Shown: positions 24,942 to 35,540 of the stretch, piece by piece
How positions within the stretch are numbered: the first letter of the stretch is position 1
Layout of the letters: every line of letters begins with the position of its first letter
From: Conus ventricosus
Taxonomy: Eukaryota > Mollusca > Gastropoda > Neogastropoda > Conidae
Assembly (NCBI GenBank): GCA_018398815.1
Contig: CM031616.1
Coordinates: 75,057,951 to 75,121,950, forward strand
Reading direction: 5' to 3'
Length of the DNA stretch: 64,000 nucleotides
The notes under the pieces: generated by a model
Databases searched by the model: none
What the model was told of the DNA's origin: nothing
Seen by the model: only the letters and a program-made list of their open reading frames with translations
Translations under genes and position numbers: made by a program

Positions 24942-25494
24942 TTGGGTAAGAAAAACGGGGCCAAAAAAAGGGCCGGGGCTTTCCCTGAAATATTCTACAA
25001 AGTCGGATGGTTTAATATAAACAAAGCCAAGGAAAATAAGATTAAAAAAGTTAATAATAGAGGACAATTGTGCCAGTTAACCATACCTGATGGTTATTAC
25101 GGGTTTTCCTCGCTAAAAGAAGCAATGATAACTTTGACATTACTCTCAAACTTAACAATGCAAATCTAAAACAATGTTGACCTTTAAGCCTGAAGAAGAA
25201 GAAGTAGGGTACTATTTTGATAAAGAGCTAGCTAAAATGTTAGGCTTTACAACTGCCGGCCGGTCCATTCCCTAGTTTTAGGTTGCAGCAAACAAAACTA
25301 CTTATGAGGAGAAAACCCTGCTCGATCTTGCATTACATTCATTACTCTATGTTCATTTGGACGAAACTAAGCACTCATGAAAACTTATATGATGGAAGGC
25401 CCTCAACTGTTTTAAGAGCTCTTCCATCAGGGAAAGCTGCATATTGCGATTATAAATTATACAATTCCCTAATTTACAGTTTAAAAGATTAGTT
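24942..25494 (+). pseudogene. Third terminal gene, right copy
   Basis: Mirror image of 11177-11650. The first part (24942-25169) contains NNRGQLCQLTIPDGYYGF and ends TLLSNLTMQI; the last part (25283-25492) contains ENLYDGRPSTVLRALPSGKA and ends ...IYSLKD. At least two frame breaks separate them. A divergent patch near 25245-25275 (CTGCCGGCCGGTCCATTCCC) replaces sequence present in the left copy. Because the left copy is cut by the gap, this is the more complete version. Function unassigned. Confidence 0.5.
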
Positions 25495-25605
25495 TGTGGA
25501 GGGTGGGATCATTTAATATAAAAATCAAAGACAAAACAGGGAAAGTCGTGAAATGTGATAACCTGCACATTGTTTTGGAAATAAAATAATACGTTGTACT
25601 AAAAC

Positions 25606-26300
25606 ATGTCGCGTGGGCCAGAAGAATCAGGAGTTACATTAGCGCCTGTGAGGTGTATAACTTTAGAATTAAAAGACCTTGCAGATTTGCGGACTTTGAA
25701 CAGAACGGTGAGATAGGCGCTTTGTATGGTTTTTAGTACACTAAAGATGGTGATTAAAACGCAAAGAGGTTGGCGACAGCAAAAGTTTCCTAAACTAGAA
25801 CAACTGCGCAATCTAAGGCAAATAATGTTGGCCAGTATGAATATAAAATAGTTCGAAAACCTGACCTCAAATGGCACTTAGAAACCCTATTTAGAAGGGA
25901 CATAAAATTTGAATTCATAAGCCCCATTTACATATTTTAGCCGTCAAAAAAGTTTCAGAAAAGCATTCAACACTGGCCCTTTACATGTAAGCTTTTTGCC
26001 AGACGACAATAGCCGGAAAGAAATTGAAATAACGCCGTATGGAAAAAACAGTACACCTCCACAGAAAAGAAACAGTTGTAAAAAAAGCTTCTACAAAATT
26101 ACAGTTCTTTCCAAGCAGAAAATTAGGAGAACGGGTTTACAATGATATTTGAAATTTTTGTCCTTTAAAGATGTGGGAGGGATGGGGTTGTGGGCGTTAG
26201 TGACGTCCTTATAAAAGGAATTAATATTAGCTGGCAAAAATTAGACTTAAACGTCTTAACGTTACCTCGTCGTTCTTCACAATGGCGAGGAATTAAGATC
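25606..26300 (+). pseudogene. Second terminal gene, right copy
   Basis: Mirror of 10346-11052, starting MSRGPEESG at 25606 and losing frame repeatedly. Segments matching the left copy can be followed to about 26300 (GVSDVLIKGINISWQKLD near 26190). It has more indels than the left copy plus an in-frame TAG near 25734, so this arm is the more damaged of the two here. Unassigned, probably a virion protein by context. Confidence 0.5.
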
Positions 26301-26471
26301 ATAACAACAAGCAACAAAATCAATGTTGACTTAAATAGAAACAATCTTACAGAACTAAATTGGATTAATCTTACACATTAGGCCTCATAGGGTTTTATTA
26401 TACTGAACAAGTTTTGACGGAGAGTATGATAAAAATAATAACTAAATTAGATTAAATTCTGTTATAAAACT

Positions 26472-27081
26472 ATGGAGCAGTTAAACTTTATGATAAAATC
26501 CCCTCATTGTTCAATGATTTGTGGCAGACTGTTGTGGAAAAACAATATTTGTCCTAGAACTTATTACAAACAGTTTATCGCTAATAATTTTGATCATATT
26601 GTGATTTTCTGTCCAACACTTAAAAGGAACAAAGCATATCATGATAGAAGGTTTATATGGACAGACAATGACGTATATTTTAGTTAATCCTAGCACTAAA
26701 CTGAGTGAGTGTTAGAATACTTTTATAAAGTGTTTGAAGGAACGCAAACACTCTTTATTATAGATGACTGTTCGCAGAAAAAGATATAGTTAAAAAGAGA
26801 AACACTTTGTCAAAGCTGGCTTTCAGCGGAAGACATGATGGGATAAGGTGTGGATTTTATGTCAAAAATATAACTCTGTTTTAAAAGACTTTAGAGAACA
26901 GTTAAAGACTGTAGTTCTATTTCACATGAAAGACAGAGACTCATTTGATGAATGTTTGCGCGAAAATGATGTTATTGAAAATGATCAGGAAAAATACAGG
27001 ATTAAGCAAAAATTAAAATCTGAAAACTTTAGTAAATTAGTATTAAAAACGGATAACCCTACACAGTATGTTTGTTTGTAG
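26472..27081 (+). pseudogene. Packaging ATPase, right copy, Walker A destroyed
   Basis: Mirror of 9564-10177. It begins MEQLNFMIKSPHCSMICG, but the glycine-rich loop is then lost to a frame shift and reads LLWKNN instead of the P-loop seen in the left copy. A further break falls near 26690. The C-terminal part (26848-27081, MWILCQKYNSVLKDF... to ...QYVCL) is open and nearly identical to the left copy. This copy could not encode an active ATPase as assembled. Confidence 0.75.
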
Positions 27082-27119
27082 ATAATCGTTATTTTTTGGT
27101 TATTGAAGTCTTACTTGTC

Positions 27120-27209
27120 AGAGAACAGGAAAACCTTTATTCTGGGCCACTTTCGCCCGAAACTGGTTGAGGGCGAAAGTGGCCCAGAATGAAGGTTTTC
27201 CTGTTCTCT
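27120..27209. repeat. Right tip hairpin of the Polinton-like element
   Basis: A 90-base foldback. The stem AGAGAACAGGAAAACCTT, extended by ATTCTGGGCCACTTTCGCCC, pairs with its complement over 39 bp with a single mismatch. The 12-base loop is GAAACTGGTTGA. Apart from AGAGAAC the arm differs from the left tip. Confidence 0.92.
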
Positions 27210-27340
27210 ACTCACCTCTATCCGTGTTTCGGGCCGTGCAAGTAGCCAAATCGTGACTCGCCACGGAAATTGCCGAGCACAGTACGGAAAGAGACGAGAG
27301 TCGGGGACTCCGCAAGTGACGTATCAAAGCCAAGACTACC

Positions 27341-27592
27341 GTGAATGAAAGACATGTCCCTAAAAGCTTTCGCTATGAGGACGTAAAACTCTGTTATTTT
27401 CTGGCGATAATGGCAGATGCTCCCAGCTACGAGTCAAGTTCCAACAAAGAGGAAATCGAACGTGAAATTTTCACTGAAGTGTATGGAGTTCAGCCGTACC
27501 AGTTTGAACCTACAGCTCCTTGTACAGTACCACCTCCCTCACCATCAGACGCTTGTGTTTCTTTCCAGGCAGTTCGACATTTTACAGGTTGA
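27341..27592 (+). CDS. Candidate first exon, protein with PYQFEP motif
   Basis: An 83-codon open stretch ending before ACAG-GTTGAC, a possible donor. The likely start is the internal ATGGCAGATGCT at 27411, giving MADAPSYESSSNKEEIEREI and then GVQPYQFEPTAPC. From general knowledge, a short acidic N-terminus followed by a PYxFEP motif is common at the start of many invertebrate proteins that carry THAP, zinc-finger or P2X7-like intracellular domains, some of them transposon-derived. The protein continues in exons I cannot find nearby. The hairpin element ends about 200 bp upstream. Function unknown. Confidence 0.4.
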   Translation: MNERHVPKSFRYEDVKLCYFLAIMADAPSYESSSNKEEIEREIFTEVYGVQPYQFEPTAPCTVPPPSPSDACVSFQAVRHFTG

Positions 27593-27667
27593 CCATATTA
27601 TGTACAGGTACACACATACGTACGACACAGATAGTACATGATATAAACATGCACACACATACATCTG

Positions 27668-27670
<3 letters not shown>

Positions 27671-27722
<52 letters not shown>
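27671..27722. repeat. CA microsatellite
   Basis: An (AC)n run of about 50 bases just downstream of the candidate exon. Confidence 0.97.
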
Positions 27723-27725
<3 letters not shown>

Positions 27726-27903
27726 TTACCATAGTATGTAAATAACTTTAAAATGATTATGTGATAAACCATATTTTCTTTCAGTTGTTTAGATCTATCA
27801 GATAATGCCTTTTCCTTTGAACAGGAGTTTGTCAGCTACTGCATCATCACACTAATTCTCTTTCCTGCTGTAGAAATCTTTTCAATAGCTGTTCACATTC
27901 AGT

Positions 27904-27922
27904 CCCCCCCCCTCCCCCCCCC

Positions 27923-27953
<31 letters not shown>

Positions 27954-27962
27954 ACACACACA
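27904..27962. repeat. C-homopolymer plus CA microsatellite
   Basis: A run of over 30 cytosines interrupted by one CT, followed directly by (CA)n. Length is probably unreliable in the assembly. Confidence 0.95.
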
Positions 27963-28239
27963 CTTTTTTTTACATTCCTCATTTCAATCTCACTCTCTCC
28001 ACTTAAATTCTGAAGTTCCACAATGACAATTAGAATCTGAGGGGTCTTTTACAATATATTGCAGTCAAAGATTCTGGCTGTTATTGTAAAAACTGATGCA
28101 GATCTAAGCAGCAGATCTAAGCTCATTATTCTCTTACCAGGGCAGTGTGTAGCATACAGACATACCACACCTGCATATATCTTAAAATGCACACTAAATC
28201 ACCATCCTGTATCCAAATACTGATAAATAATTCACTTAC

Positions 28240-28302
28240 TAAAGCATATGGTTGTTGGGCGGAAACTTGAACTTGCAGGGGTGCATGATGTTCAGCAATG
28301 TC
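28240..28302 (-). CDS. 63-bp internal exon candidate, minus strand
   Basis: On - an excellent acceptor (TTTTTTATTTTTCAG) precedes 63 bases that end TTTA before GTAAGTG, a near-consensus donor. One frame reads DIAEHHAPLQVQVSAQQPYA; a second frame is also open. It lies on the same strand as the THAP exon at 37951-38350, with the Ty3 element in between, and could be a later exon of that gene. No domain is identifiable in so short a piece. Confidence 0.5.
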
Positions 28303-28389
28303 CTGAAAAATAAAAAACCAAACTATTATTCACTGGAGTCCAACAAGTTGTTTTTTGTGGACATGGACACTTTCTTGTTAATAAGAATC

Positions 28390-28393
28390 GTAA
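28390..28393. repeat. Target site duplication GTAA, left
   Basis: The four bases GTAA abut the left LTR and match GTAA at 37716-37719. Confidence 0.8.
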
Positions 28394-28660
28394 TGTAGCG
28401 TTGTGAGTGTTGCAGACAATCTTCCCACAAGTAGACCAAGCGCAGTTTTAAATCATTTTCTTGGCTTTATTAGACTTTCTCTACATAGTTCCTTTCTCGT
28501 TGGAGGCTGGGGATGAACTCTCTATTCTCACACATACATCTCCCAACAACACACTCGTTTGCTCACCGTTCGCACAGTTCGCACGCATCATCATCATGCA
28601 TTCCCCACGTGCACCTTCTGCTGATCATGCAACCCATTCTCATTCGCCCTCTCACTTACA
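28394..28660 (-). repeat. 3' LTR of element 1
   Basis: On - it begins TGTAAGTGAGAGGG and ends CACAACGCTACA (TG...CA). It matches 37455-37715 apart from a few point changes and short indels near its start and middle. Confidence 0.92.
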
Positions 28661-28669
28661 CCCCCCTTC
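28661..28669 (-). promoter_or_regulatory. Polypurine tract of element 1
   Basis: GAAGGGGGG on -, immediately upstream of the 3' LTR, where plus-strand DNA synthesis is primed in LTR retroelements. Confidence 0.75.
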
Positions 28670-30748
28670 AATTGCAACGTCGACCCGACGTTGGACAATA
28701 TCATGTTAGAGTGAATATACACCTCCAACTAATTGTTCACTTTATGGGTCATACATGAACATTATCTATATGGCCTGTCAATATATGTATAAATAAATCC
28801 ACCCTTAAGTCATCATGATGGGACAATCCATTGCCAAAAATCCATTTTGAAACTAAAAATAATTACACACACCTTAATCCTAAAAAAACTTGTATCAATT
28901 TAGAAAAAAAAAAATCTTCATTGATCAAAAACTGTACAAAATTTTTGTTAAGGAAAACAAGCTGAAGTGAGAAGTAAATTCTAACTACTGAACTGTTTCA
29001 GATTATTCAGCTTTACCCTGCTATTATCATACCAAGGATATGCTCTCATAACCCAGAGCCGCTGTCTAATTGAAAAAAAATCAAGCAGTGACTAAAACAT
29101 AAGCCTGTGTTGTAGCATCACAGTGTAACACAAAAACTATAATACAGAACCCGAGCAATACTATCCCTGGTCATACCAAAGGGCAGTCATGACAATCCCA
29201 TAATGTTTGATTGGCCTTCCAGCATGACATATTCCCTCAGATTATCATGAAGGTAATAAGAAGGTAGTCAGCCATTGCCACTGTTATACATATAGTACTC
29301 AACACACACAATATTGCATCAAATATGCAATGCCATTTAACTGTTCCTGAGAGGTTAAGGACTTAACTCACTAAGGAGAATGACTTGCCCAGCATATTTC
29401 CCTTTCATACTGTGAGATATATGTCAACGTTCCCCTTAGCCTTTACAATAGCACAAGATTTATGTTCAATAATAATATTTACCAATTTCACTAAGTCATC
29501 CCAGCACTCATCTTAAGCCATATATTCAAGGATTCTATGCTACGCTTGGTCATTCATTCACAACACAATCGCCACAGGAAAAATATTTAGAAACCATGCT
29601 TCGTTTAAACAAAAGCATTAAAAAGAGAATTATCTTCAAAATTTATAAGAACCCTCTTATTCATGTTTTCATTCATTTGTACTATCTTATCACCTGGCCT
29701 TACCACTAGTTGTTTAGGCCAAGTTCCAACAATGCACTCTCATTTCCTTATGACTCTCCCAAAACAAAAATGCATTTACCCTTGTGTTATCTATCAATTG
29801 TTTTCCCTGTGAACCTTTTGCAAAACCAAAAAACATTTGAAGTTACAATCTCCCTGGATGCAAAAATCATACTATGGACACTCCTTTCTCAGAAAGCTCT
29901 TTAACAAAACAGGAACTGATTACACATTTCTCTGCAAGCAAAAATAGTATCCAAAATTTCCTTCCCAGCTATATTAGCTAGTCTCAATGTTGTAAGTTCT
30001 GCAGCTTGAATGAATTAGAAAGTACTTTATCCATCCAATGCAAAAACTGACCATTCAGGCAAAGTATTGACCTTGCACTAGGACTACAACTTAGCAATTC
30101 TCAAATGTTTCTTAAAGACATCTTGAGAAGATTACTTTGAGACTGATACATTCCTATCAGCCGTGGAGGAGTATGCTTATGAACTCATTCACAATTATTC
30201 TGTGGGAAAACAACTGTGTAGTCAATTTGGTTATACACACTGACATTGGGGTAGACTTTACTACTTGCCATGTACAATGCTTAACCAAAGTTATCTTTCT
30301 ACCTGACTCACGCATGATTCGACGCACGCAAATGTAGGTTAGGTCTTGTGACACATCATATGTATGATCTTCAATCAAACTATTTTTTGAAAACATACAT
30401 CCTGAAAACTAAAAAAAATGTTATGCATTTTAAAAAGTATCGTCTTTCCAATGGCTACTTCTCAAAAGAGTTACTTCATTTTGTCCATCATTCTGCCAAA
30501 AACATGCAGAAGTAGCTGATTGTAGTGTCTGTCTCCCTCACCCTCATTGTCGTAAAGACTTTTATCACTTTCTGCTTCTCTGTCCCTACCATCATTGTCA
30601 CCTTTTCCATGACCTCGTTCAGAATTTTCTTCTATGTTGTACCACAGGTTTTGGTAAATGATGTGGGTTGCTATGTTGTCCTGCAGTGGCTCTGGTCGAA
30701 CGCCTTAGAGCTGGTTGCGATCCATCTTGCTGAGGTGCATCTGTGCAG
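28670..30748. other. Noncoding segment between integrase and 3' LTR
   Basis: About 2.1 kb of AT-rich sequence without a credible frame on either strand. An envelope-like gene sometimes occupies this place in Gypsy elements, but I see none. It may be a long 3' untranslated region or captured sequence. Confidence 0.6.
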
Positions 30749-32025
30749 TCAGCCGTTTTGGTATTGTCTCTTCAGAGTCTGTCTGTTCGGGCATTGGTTG
30801 CTGAGGCAGACTGCTTCTCCAGGTTTCCTCGTCTGATGAGCCTGATGCCAGATCACTCTTAGAGCTACTCTCTCTCGCTGAGCTGGAACAACCCTCAGTT
30901 CGTTCCTGTGGAGTCTCTTCTGTACCCCAGTCTCTGAACTCACTACTGTGTATACATTGTCTCTCGCTTCTGTGACCTCAAACTCCTCTTCTTTCCACTT
31001 ATCTTGGATCTTGTTCCTTCCTGCAGGTCTGTTCCGCAAAAAGACCTTCTGGCCTATTTGCACTGGATCCACTTTCACATGACGATCAAAGCGCTCTTTT
31101 CTCTTCTCAGCTTTTCCTGAATTCTTCTTCGCACATGTCGGTAGGCTAACTCTAGGCTACGACGATGCTGGCCAACCCAATCTGCTGTTGGTGGTTGTGA
31201 GTCAGGCTCATGCATGGAGTCGAATGGAAGTCGTGGATGCCTCCCAAACATGAGATAGAACGGAGAGAATCCTGTTGTGGCGTGAGGAGTTGCATTGTAC
31301 ACCGATACGACCTGCTGCAGATGTTCTGTCCATCGTCTCTTCTGATCTGCAGGCAAGGTTCTCAGTAGATCATGCAATGTCCTGTTGAAGCGCTCTGTCT
31401 GTGCATTCCCTTGTGGTCTGTAGGGTGTAGTTCTAGACTTGTCAACCCATACATTCTACAAAGCTCTGCAATGACTGCCGATTCGAAGTTTCCGCCCCTG
31501 TCAGAATGGAGACGCTGAGGTACCCCCGAACTTCTGGAACCATTCTCGGACAGAACCTTTGCTGTTGTCTCTGCCGTCTGATCTCTGGTGGGAACTGCCA
31601 CCGTGAACTTTGTAATATGTCAGTGATGACTAGAGCGTTCTCCCTTCCGTCTGATGCGGCTCCAAGATGGTGAAATCCATGGCTACAATCTCCAACGGGC
31701 GTGTTGCAATGATTGGCTGCAGAGGAGCTCTGTCTATTGGTACCTGTGCTTTGGCTATATTGCAACGACAGTTCTTGCAGTAGTCAAGAATTTCTCGCTG
31801 TCATGCCTAGCCAGAATAACGCTCTCTGATCAGCTGAGTAGTTCTTTCTATGCCCTGGTGCCCCATGTTGTCATGTAGCTCTTGCAAGACAGTCCTGCCC
31901 TTGTCCTTTGGTAGCACCAACTGAACCTCTGTTGTTGACCGGGTGACTTGACTGAACGATGGAGGATATCCCCTCTCATGCTCAGCCGATCCCACTGTGT
32001 CAACATCTTCCTTGTTTCTGGACAT
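30749..32025 (-). pseudogene. Integrase domain of element 1
   Basis: C-terminal part of the pol polyprotein in several frames. The N-terminal zinc-binding part shows LHDNMGHQGIERTTQLIRER (31807-32025). The catalytic core follows, with LHSDRGGNFESAVIAELC (31362-31601) containing the second catalytic Asp, and a segment with YNATPHATTGFSPFYLMFGR (31075-31377). The C-terminal part contains KVFLRNRPAGRNKIQDKW and GVQKRLHRNELRVV. Integrase inserts the cDNA into the genome. Indels separate the segments. Confidence in the family is high; activity is doubtful as assembled. Confidence 0.9.
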
Positions 32026-32230
32026 TCCTTCCGTCTTTCCCGGCGAGTGGGCTTCCGTCCTCGTGTGATATCTCTTTCACTCTATTGATCACTCTATCTT
32101 CCTGTTGCATCTGTTGCAGTTTTTCAGGTTGTACTGGTCCCTTTCCTGAGATGTCAATGAACTGTGTTTTGATCGTTATCTGATCATCCCTGCTCTTTTC
32201 TCTCAACTTCTCTGGGAGTGTTGTTGCCCA

Positions 32231-32650
32231 ATGCCTCAATCGACTGACTTTTGGATGTCATTCCAGGGCATTCTGGACAGCGCATCCGCATTGCTGTTGT
32301 CCTTCCCTCTGCGAAACTTAAGATCGAAATCAAAGGAGCCAAGTCTGCTACCCATCTCTGCTCTACAGCTCCGAGTTTCGCATTGTCGATGTGTGTCAGT
32401 GGGTTATTGTCATCCACACCTCAAATCTGGAACCAAGCAGGTATTCTCTAAACTTTTCCGTGATTGCCCATTTCAAGGCAAGCAGTTCAAGCTTGCAGCT
32501 GGAATAATTCTGCATGTTCCTCTCTGTTGGTCTGAACGCGGCTGGCATAGGCAACCACTCGAATTTGCCCTTCTACTTCTTGTGACAAGACGGCTCCCGA
32601 GCCTTCATTACTGGCATCGACATGCTGAATAAATGGCCTACCAAAGTCTG
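32231..32650 (-). pseudogene. RNase H domain of element 1
   Basis: On - the sequence enters the domain at FGRPFIQHVDASNEGSGAVL, with the first catalytic Asp in HVDAS, and continues through ELLALKWAITEKFREYL to a segment ending IDNAKLGAVEQRWVADLA. It removes the RNA strand during reverse transcription and directly follows the polymerase domain. Frame shifts interrupt it. A basic linker of some 70 codons lies between it and the integrase. Confidence 0.85.
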
Positions 32651-32829
32651 CGAAGGTCAGAAACTGGTGCCGAAGTCAACTGCTCTTTCAGAGTCTCATA
32701 AGCAATCTTGCAGTCTTTAGTCCACACGAGCTGTGTCCTTGCCTTGATGGTCTTCCTGCGTTTCTCCTCCGTTTCCTTCTCTTCTTTCATGCATCGTACA
32801 GTGGCGCTGCTATGTGTTCAAACTTCTCT

Positions 32830-33660
32830 ATGTACGCCGATAGTAACCTGCTAAACCAAGGAAGGTTGCAGCTGTTGACTGTGACTGGTCTTGGCCAATC
32901 CTGTACTGCCTGAACTTTCTCTGGGTCTGTTGCCACACCATTGCCGAAATGATATGGCCCAGATATGGAACCTGTTCCCTGAACAATGGCACTTCGATGG
33001 CTTGAGCTTCAGTCCTTGTTTGCTGATAGTCGTGAACACAAAGTCCAAGTTTCCAGATGTTCCTCAAAGCTCTCGCTGTACACAAGAAGATCATCAAGGT
33101 AGATGATGAGGATCTCAATAATCTGTCACTGAACAGCCGCTGCATGAAGCGCTGGAAGGTGGCAGGGGCTCCTGCCAAGCCGAAAGGTAGCCTTTCATAC
33201 TGATACAACCCGAACGGAGTGATAATGCCGTTTATGTTTGTCTGCTTCAATGTACCGCATCTGGTTGTACCTGACGCAAGATCCATTGTTGAGAAGAACT
33301 TTGTTCCTTTGAGGGAATCCAGAGTCTCTTCTATGCGTGGTAGTGGGAAAGAATCACGTACCGTCTTGGCGTTTCAGGCGTCTATAATCGACGCACATTC
33401 TCAGTGTACCATCCTTCTTCCTAGCCAATACAATTGGCGATGCATAGGGACTATGACTTGTTTGATTATTCCCTGTTCCAGAAGGGCATGTATGTGAGAT
33501 TTCACTTCCAGAGCTGATGGGGAGGTATTCGTCTGTATGGCTGTGACACTGTGGACATCATCTGTTGTGGTATTGGTGTGCTGCACCAGGTCTGAGAAGC
33601 CCATTTCTCCCTCTTTGGGAAAACAGTCCGCATGTTCTTCCAGAAACACTCTATCTTTGC
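32830..33660 (-). pseudogene. Reverse transcriptase domain of element 1
   Basis: Segments include FNVP/ITPFGLYQYERLPFGLAGAP with the conserved LPFGL, then ATFQRFMQRLFSD, and the catalytic YLDD at 33090-33101 followed by LLVYSESF. The N-terminal part (33401-33649) contains HALLEQGIIKQVIVPM. Thumb and connection sequence continue through the SQLQPSLVWQVTIGV region. At least four frame changes occur. The polymerase active site is intact at the DNA level. Confidence 0.9.
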
Positions 33661-33989
33661 CCTTGCTCTGGTGTAAAGCGTGTCAGGTCGACATCTGGAA
33701 GTTTGATCCCTTGAGGGCTTACCTTGCTGCTCCTCTTACTTCCTCTGTAACACTAACCTCTTGTCTGTTAACATAAAGCTCTCTGGCTTCTGTCTCTTGG
33801 ATACTGATCTCCACTCTGAGTCAATCATCACATCCATGTTGTGTATGCAGCCTACCCTGATGCCTTTGTTCAGCCAGATGTCTTTCTGTCCCATGTTGGC
33901 TACCTGTAGCGGGTACAAGCCATTCATTTTGGTGCTATAGTGTCAATGACCATGAGCCTCTGGGAAGGTGTCCTGCAAGCCAAATGTTG

Positions 33990-34520
33990 GATCAGAATGG
34001 GTTCGTCAGATTTCCTCACTCCTGCTGCCACCATGATAGTCGTGACCGAATTTGCTGGCAGTAGCGTCTCTCTTCCACCATTCTTGCAAATTTTGCTGTT
34101 CCCCTGTACTTTTTTATTTCTGCTTGAATCTTGCCTACCAGGACAGAACTGTTACCAAGTAAGGATTCAAGCAGTCTGCAATTCTCCAAGATGTTCATTC
34201 CCAACAAAACTGAATGTTTCGAGTCTTTGTGGCTGCATGCAAAGGTGTCTTCGTCACAAAGATGCCTACGTTCTCGATGGTTTCTCCTCCTATGGTAACA
34301 TCAGTGCAGATGTAACCAACATAGGGGATCTCTAACCCCATTTGCTGCCTTCAAGGAGACGTAAGATTCCTCCAGTGTATGGCTATCTTTGAAATGTTCT
34401 AGAAAGAACTTGTCTGTCATTGTAGACACCATGGAACCTGTGTCAATGAGTGAAGTCACAGTTTTTCCCTCCATTTCATGTTGATCGCAGGGCAGTTCCC
34501 TACCATGCTGACTGAGCCTT
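33990..34520 (-). pseudogene. Aspartic protease region of element 1
   Basis: On -, between gag and reverse transcriptase, lies EGKTVTSLIDTGSMVSTMTD, with the catalytic DTG at about 34436-34447. A downstream stretch (LGMNILENC, 34180-34207) is the Gly-x-Asp/Asn-type motif that closes retropepsin domains. It cleaves the Gag-Pol polyprotein. Frame breaks separate the two halves. Confidence 0.8.
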
Positions 34521-34562
34521 TATCCTTGGTCACCTGTGTGCGGCTCTCCACACAGGTCTGTA

Positions 34563-35540
34563 CTAGTTTTCCGTATTCTGGTTGCCTCGACCTCCAAATC
34601 TGGGTGTCCGACCTTGCCCACGGTGCCCAGTCTGGTTGTCTTGAACTCTAAACCTGGTGTCCAACCTCGCCCCTGGTGTCTGCTGTCTGCCTCGTCCCCT
34701 TGGTCCCCGATGCCGATCTCCCTGCTGTGGATGGGAAGTATCTGATGGGGGTTGTGCTCCAGATGCTGCATCTTCTTTCTTGCAGTCTCTTGCAATATGC
34801 CCTTGTGTATGGCATTTGAAGCACACTCGAGGCTCTGGCAGTGGATTTGCCTTTAGCAACTGGGCAATTGTCTCTTGCTGTTGTTTCACTAGGCGTTTCA
34901 GCTCACAAAGCTCCTTGTCTGCTTCTACCTTGTAGCTTAGTGGGTCTATTCTCATAGATGGGGATGGTGGGACATCTGCCGACCATCTCAGGGCCACTTT
35001 CCTGATTTCCATGAATGCTATTCCTGGTCTGTCCACTACTTTCTCTTTCAATTCTCTTCTGAGAGTCGTTTGTCGAATGCCTGAGATGAACATGATCCCG
35101 CAGGACTTCGTCTGAGCTTGGGAAACACCCTGGTTTTAACCTTTCAACTCGATCGAGTTGTTCCCTCAAATCATAAGAAAAATCTCGGAGGTCCTCTCCA
35201 GCTTTCTGTCTCCGGGCATAGAATGTCTGGATGGCCTCGTTGAAGGTGCCGATCTGACCAAAATGTTCAGTCAGAATGTCAAGAATATCTTTCACTGTGG
35301 GGTTAGAGCTCAGGTGTAACTTGACCTCTCTTTTGCCTGTCCCCCAAGGTGTTGTAGGGTGAAATTTACCGCTTCAGGTCCTTTTCTATCCTCCAAGGCA
35401 ACTTTGCATTCTTCGATCCATTCCTGAAGATTGCCCTCACCAGTGAATGTTTCCAGCGCTTTTCTCTCCTCATTACGACTACATTCTGTTTTCTGGGCCA
35501 CCAGCGTTTTTAACCCTTCCAGTTCTCCGTAACTGTTCAT
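34563..35540 (-). pseudogene. Gag of element 1 with CCHC zinc knuckle
   Basis: Starts MNSYGELEGLKTLVAQ at 35540 and continues through three overlapping frames. The middle part has the capsid-like RQKAGEDLRDFSYDLREQLD, typical of Gypsy gag. The last part contains one perfect zinc knuckle, CFKCHTQGHIARDC (CX2CX4HX4C), then an Arg/Gly/Gln-rich tail. It packages element RNA into particles. About 325 codons in total, normal for a Gypsy gag. Two indels break it. Confidence 0.9.

Larger units (their letters stand above)
9431..27209. mobile_element. Polinton/Maverick-like (adintovirus-like) element with hairpin tips
   Basis: A 17.8-kb unit bounded on both sides by foldback hairpins that start AGAGAAC and end GTTCTCT. 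Gene content fits the Polinton/adintovirus group: a packaging ATPase with Walker motifs, an RVE-type integrase, a family B DNA polymerase and small probably virion-associated proteins. Terminal inverted regions of about 2.1 kb hold the ATPase and two further genes at each end, whereas typical Polinton TIRs are a few hundred bases to about 1 kb. The 5'-AG ends agree with what is known of Polintons. I find no target duplication: the left flank ends CTCCCT and the right flank begins ACTCAC. The copy is broken by many frame shifts and a gap, and looks non-functional as assembled. How much of that decay is real and how much is assembly error is open. Confidence 0.85.
25020..27209. repeat. Right long terminal inverted region
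   Basis: Inverted counterpart of 9431-11650, with the same gene order from the tip inward: ATPase, second gene, third gene. Homology stops at the tip itself, because the two hairpin arms share only AGAGAAC. Confidence 0.85.

Noticed and set aside
28461..28758. Open frames over the left LTR
   Set aside because: They run across LTR sequence and differ between the two LTR copies.
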